A stretch of 64,000 nucleotides of DNA. It comes from Streptomyces sp. NBC_01217. Its GTDB lineage: Bacteria > Actinomycetota > Actinomycetes > Streptomycetales > Streptomycetaceae. The notes below the pieces were generated by a model that was not told the origin of the DNA, made no database searches, and saw only the letters and a program-made list of their open reading frames with translations. This document shows positions 62,808 to 64,000 of the stretch, piece by piece. The DNA lies in the NCBI RefSeq assembly GCF_035994185.1, contig NZ_CP108538.1:6885501-6949500 (forward strand). The letters are read 5' to 3'. Made by a program: the position numbers and the translations under genes. The stretch's first letter is position 1; each line of letters begins with the position of its first letter.

Positions 62808-63218
62808 ATGCCGGCCGACGCCACAGCCCATGTACGCATCGCTCGTCCGTCACGTGATCTGGGCGCGGCGGAACAGTTCTGGATCTCGGGTCTGGGTCTC
62901 GATGTTCTGTACCAGCACGCGGCGGATGGCACGCCAGGTGACCACTCGCTCCTGATGGTCGGCTGGCCGGGTGCCGGGTGGCATCTGGAACTCGTGCACG
63001 ATCCCGCCGCCACCGCGGATCCACAGCCGACGCCCGAGGACCTCTTGGTCGTCTACCTCGGCGAACCTGTGCCTGCCTCCCTGGTCGAACGCCTCGAACG
63101 GCACGGCGGCAAGCGAGTGCCGGCGCACAATCCGTATTGGGATACGTGGGGCGTGACGCTCCAGGACCCGGACGGGTACCTGCTGGTCCTCTCCACCAGG
63201 GAATGGTCCAACTCGTAG
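62808..63218 (+). CDS. VOC-family (glyoxalase/dioxygenase fold) protein
   Basis: 136 residues from ATG 62808. ARPSRDLGAAEQFWISGLGL, then GWHLELVHDP (metal-ligand Glu position) and VTLQDPDGYLLVLSTR: one VOC unit pair. Could be a glyoxalase-like enzyme or antibiotic-binding protein; substrate unknown. The 326 bp before it (62482-62807) show no gene, strong hairpin or recognisable operator. Confidence 0.85.
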   Translation: MPADATAHVRIARPSRDLGAAEQFWISGLGLDVLYQHAADGTPGDHSLLMVGWPGAGWHLELVHDPAATADPQPTPEDLLVVYLGEPVPASLVERLERHGGKRVPAHNPYWDTWGVTLQDPDGYLLVLSTREWSNS

Positions 63219-63261
63219 TGCAGGCACGGCCGGCACAGAGCCGGGCGGCGAGGCGGCCCGC

Positions 63262-63652
63262 TCAGCGGCCGCTGCTGCTTGTCGTGCGGAGCAGCCACTC
63301 CGAGAGCTTCCGTCGCGGGGGTCGAGCGATGATGTCGCCTCCGCGGGACCGTCCGGTCAGTTGCACACGGAGGAGAGTGGCGGTGTCCGGGCCGGATGCG
63401 GGCCGGATCTTGATGTCGCCGCTGCCGCGCTCCAGGTCGTCCGTGTCCACGACGATCCCCGGTCTGGTCACCAGGTCAGGTTTCCTCTGATGCGCAGGTC
63501 CGCATCGATGTGAAGGGTGTGGTGGGTGATCACCGCGTGGGTGAAGTCCAGCTTCGCCTCGCCGAGCATCAGGCGGATCTCCATACGACGTGGAACCGGC
63601 CAGCGGTCGGTGCGTGTGATGTCGCCGAAACGGTGGTCGATTCGGACCACGT
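63262..63652 (-). pseudogene. DUF1707-type protein, C-terminal part with a frameshift, cut by IS1182
   Basis: The first frame reads VVRIDHRFGDITRTDRWPVP, RRMEIRLMLGEAKLDFTHAV ending NLTW and stop at 63468. The second frame overlaps it by GTGA and continues VTRPGIVVDTDDLERGSGDI, TGRSRGGDIIARPPRRKLSE. In relatives these are one protein, so a single base has probably been lost near 63470. The N-terminal DUF1707 helix region is missing because the IS1182 end lies at 63669. Confidence 0.65.
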
Positions 63653-63668
63653 CTTTGGCTTGTGGGGG

Positions 63669-64000
63669 GACTCTGCTGCGTAATTCGTCAGGCGGAGAGT
63701 TGGTAGCTGAGTCGTTCGAGCCTGCTGTGGCGGGCGCGGTCGAGTGGCCCGGTGGTCCAATGGGCGTCGAGCCGGATCACGTTGAGCGCGGTGGCGGAGA
63801 AGGCGTGTTGGAGGCGGACTTTCGGCAGGCCGCGGTAGCGGGCCCGGCGGATGCCGGTGATGTCGAGGGCCTGGTTGATGGTGCCCTCGACGCCGGCCCG
63901 GAGGGCGTACTTGTTCTTCCAGGTGTCGGTCTTCTGCTCGGCGCGGGCCCGGGCGGGGTTCTCATGGAGTTCCTCGGGACGCAGGGTGAGCATGCGGCGC
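63669..64000 (-). mobile_element. second IS1182-family element, left end only (runs off window)
   Basis: Terminal repeat GACTCTGCTGCGTAATTCGT at 63669-63688, related to but different from the repeat of the element at 46450. Transposase on the minus strand. The other end lies outside the window. Confidence 0.78.
63688..64000 (-). CDS. IS1182 transposase, C-terminal part (partial at window edge)
   Basis: Reads RRMLTLRPEELHENPARARA, EQKTDTWKNKYALRAGVEGT, INQALDITGIRRARYRGLPK, VRLQHAFSATALNVIRLDAH and ends LERLSYQLSA. It shows what the C-terminus of the broken 46552-48391 transposase should look like without the repeat expansion. Confidence 0.85.
   Translation of the reverse strand, partial: RRMLTLRPEELHENPARARAEQKTDTWKNKYALRAGVEGTINQALDITGIRRARYRGLPKVRLQHAFSATALNVIRLDAHWTTGPLDRARHSRLERLSYQLSA

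Overview
The window is high-GC actinomycete DNA, almost certainly Streptomyces. Protein families (RHS with ricin repeats, large FG-GAP secreted proteins, mycothiol-type maleylpyruvate isomerase, IclR and LacI regulators, GH42 sugar operon, linear-plasmid-type ParA), the G/C-rich third codon positions, and the purine-rich ribosome sites with frequent GTG starts all fit. It is an accessory region: at least four insertion sequences, further IS scraps and more than a dozen broken genes lie between intact operons. No ribosomal or other core housekeeping genes are present.

Layout. 1-13.3 kb: a frameshifted gene remnant, a possible immunity gene, a 2,386-residue RHS/ricin polymorphic toxin-like protein, and a divergent 1,190-residue secreted FG-GAP protein. 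13.3-19.2 kb: an IS5-family element has cut off the start of a NUDIX gene. Beyond it come an HD-domain protein and a double winged-helix GntR regulator, then a lower-GC set (DUF6602 nuclease-like protein, PIN-domain protein, XRE/ImmA metallopeptidase). The set ends at a 3' fragment of tRNA-Arg(UCU) with its terminator, which looks like the edge of an integrated element. 19.3-24.7 kb: lower meta-cleavage pathway operon (hydratase, acylating acetaldehyde dehydrogenase, aldolase) with a divergent IclR regulator, then decayed gentisate-pathway genes and an IS630 scrap.

24.7-37.5 kb is the most coherent block: a persulfide/sulfide-handling regulon. It carries one intact CstR-type repressor and a second copy lacking its first sensor cysteine. 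It also carries two metallo-beta-lactamase/rhodanese persulfide dioxygenase-like proteins, four further rhodanese proteins (two fused to a DUF2892 membrane tail), two TauE/SafE exporters, a sulfide:quinone oxidoreductase-like enzyme, thioredoxin, peroxiredoxin and DUF302. Ten palindromes of the type ATACCCC-N-GGGGTAT sit in front of nearly all of these transcription units, so the whole block can be read as one dispersed regulon.

37.5-46.0 kb: a histidine kinase remnant, siderophore-interacting protein with an AraC regulator, two methyltransferases, XRE-cupin regulator beside a thioredoxin-reductase-like flavoprotein and an MFS pump, a pobA remnant, and an HEIGLH metallopeptidase of unknown role. 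46.0-55.0 kb: IS701 scraps, an IS1182 element with two expanded microsatellites, a plasmid partition remnant, an orphan sugar-binding lipoprotein, a broken NTF2-like secreted protein, and an IS630 inserted inside the target duplication of an IS701 element. 55-62.5 kb: LacI regulator, two operators, ABC sugar importer and GH42 beta-galactosidase, a coherent galactoside uptake and hydrolysis operon. 62.5-64 kb: VOC protein, a DUF1707-like remnant, and another IS1182 running off the edge.
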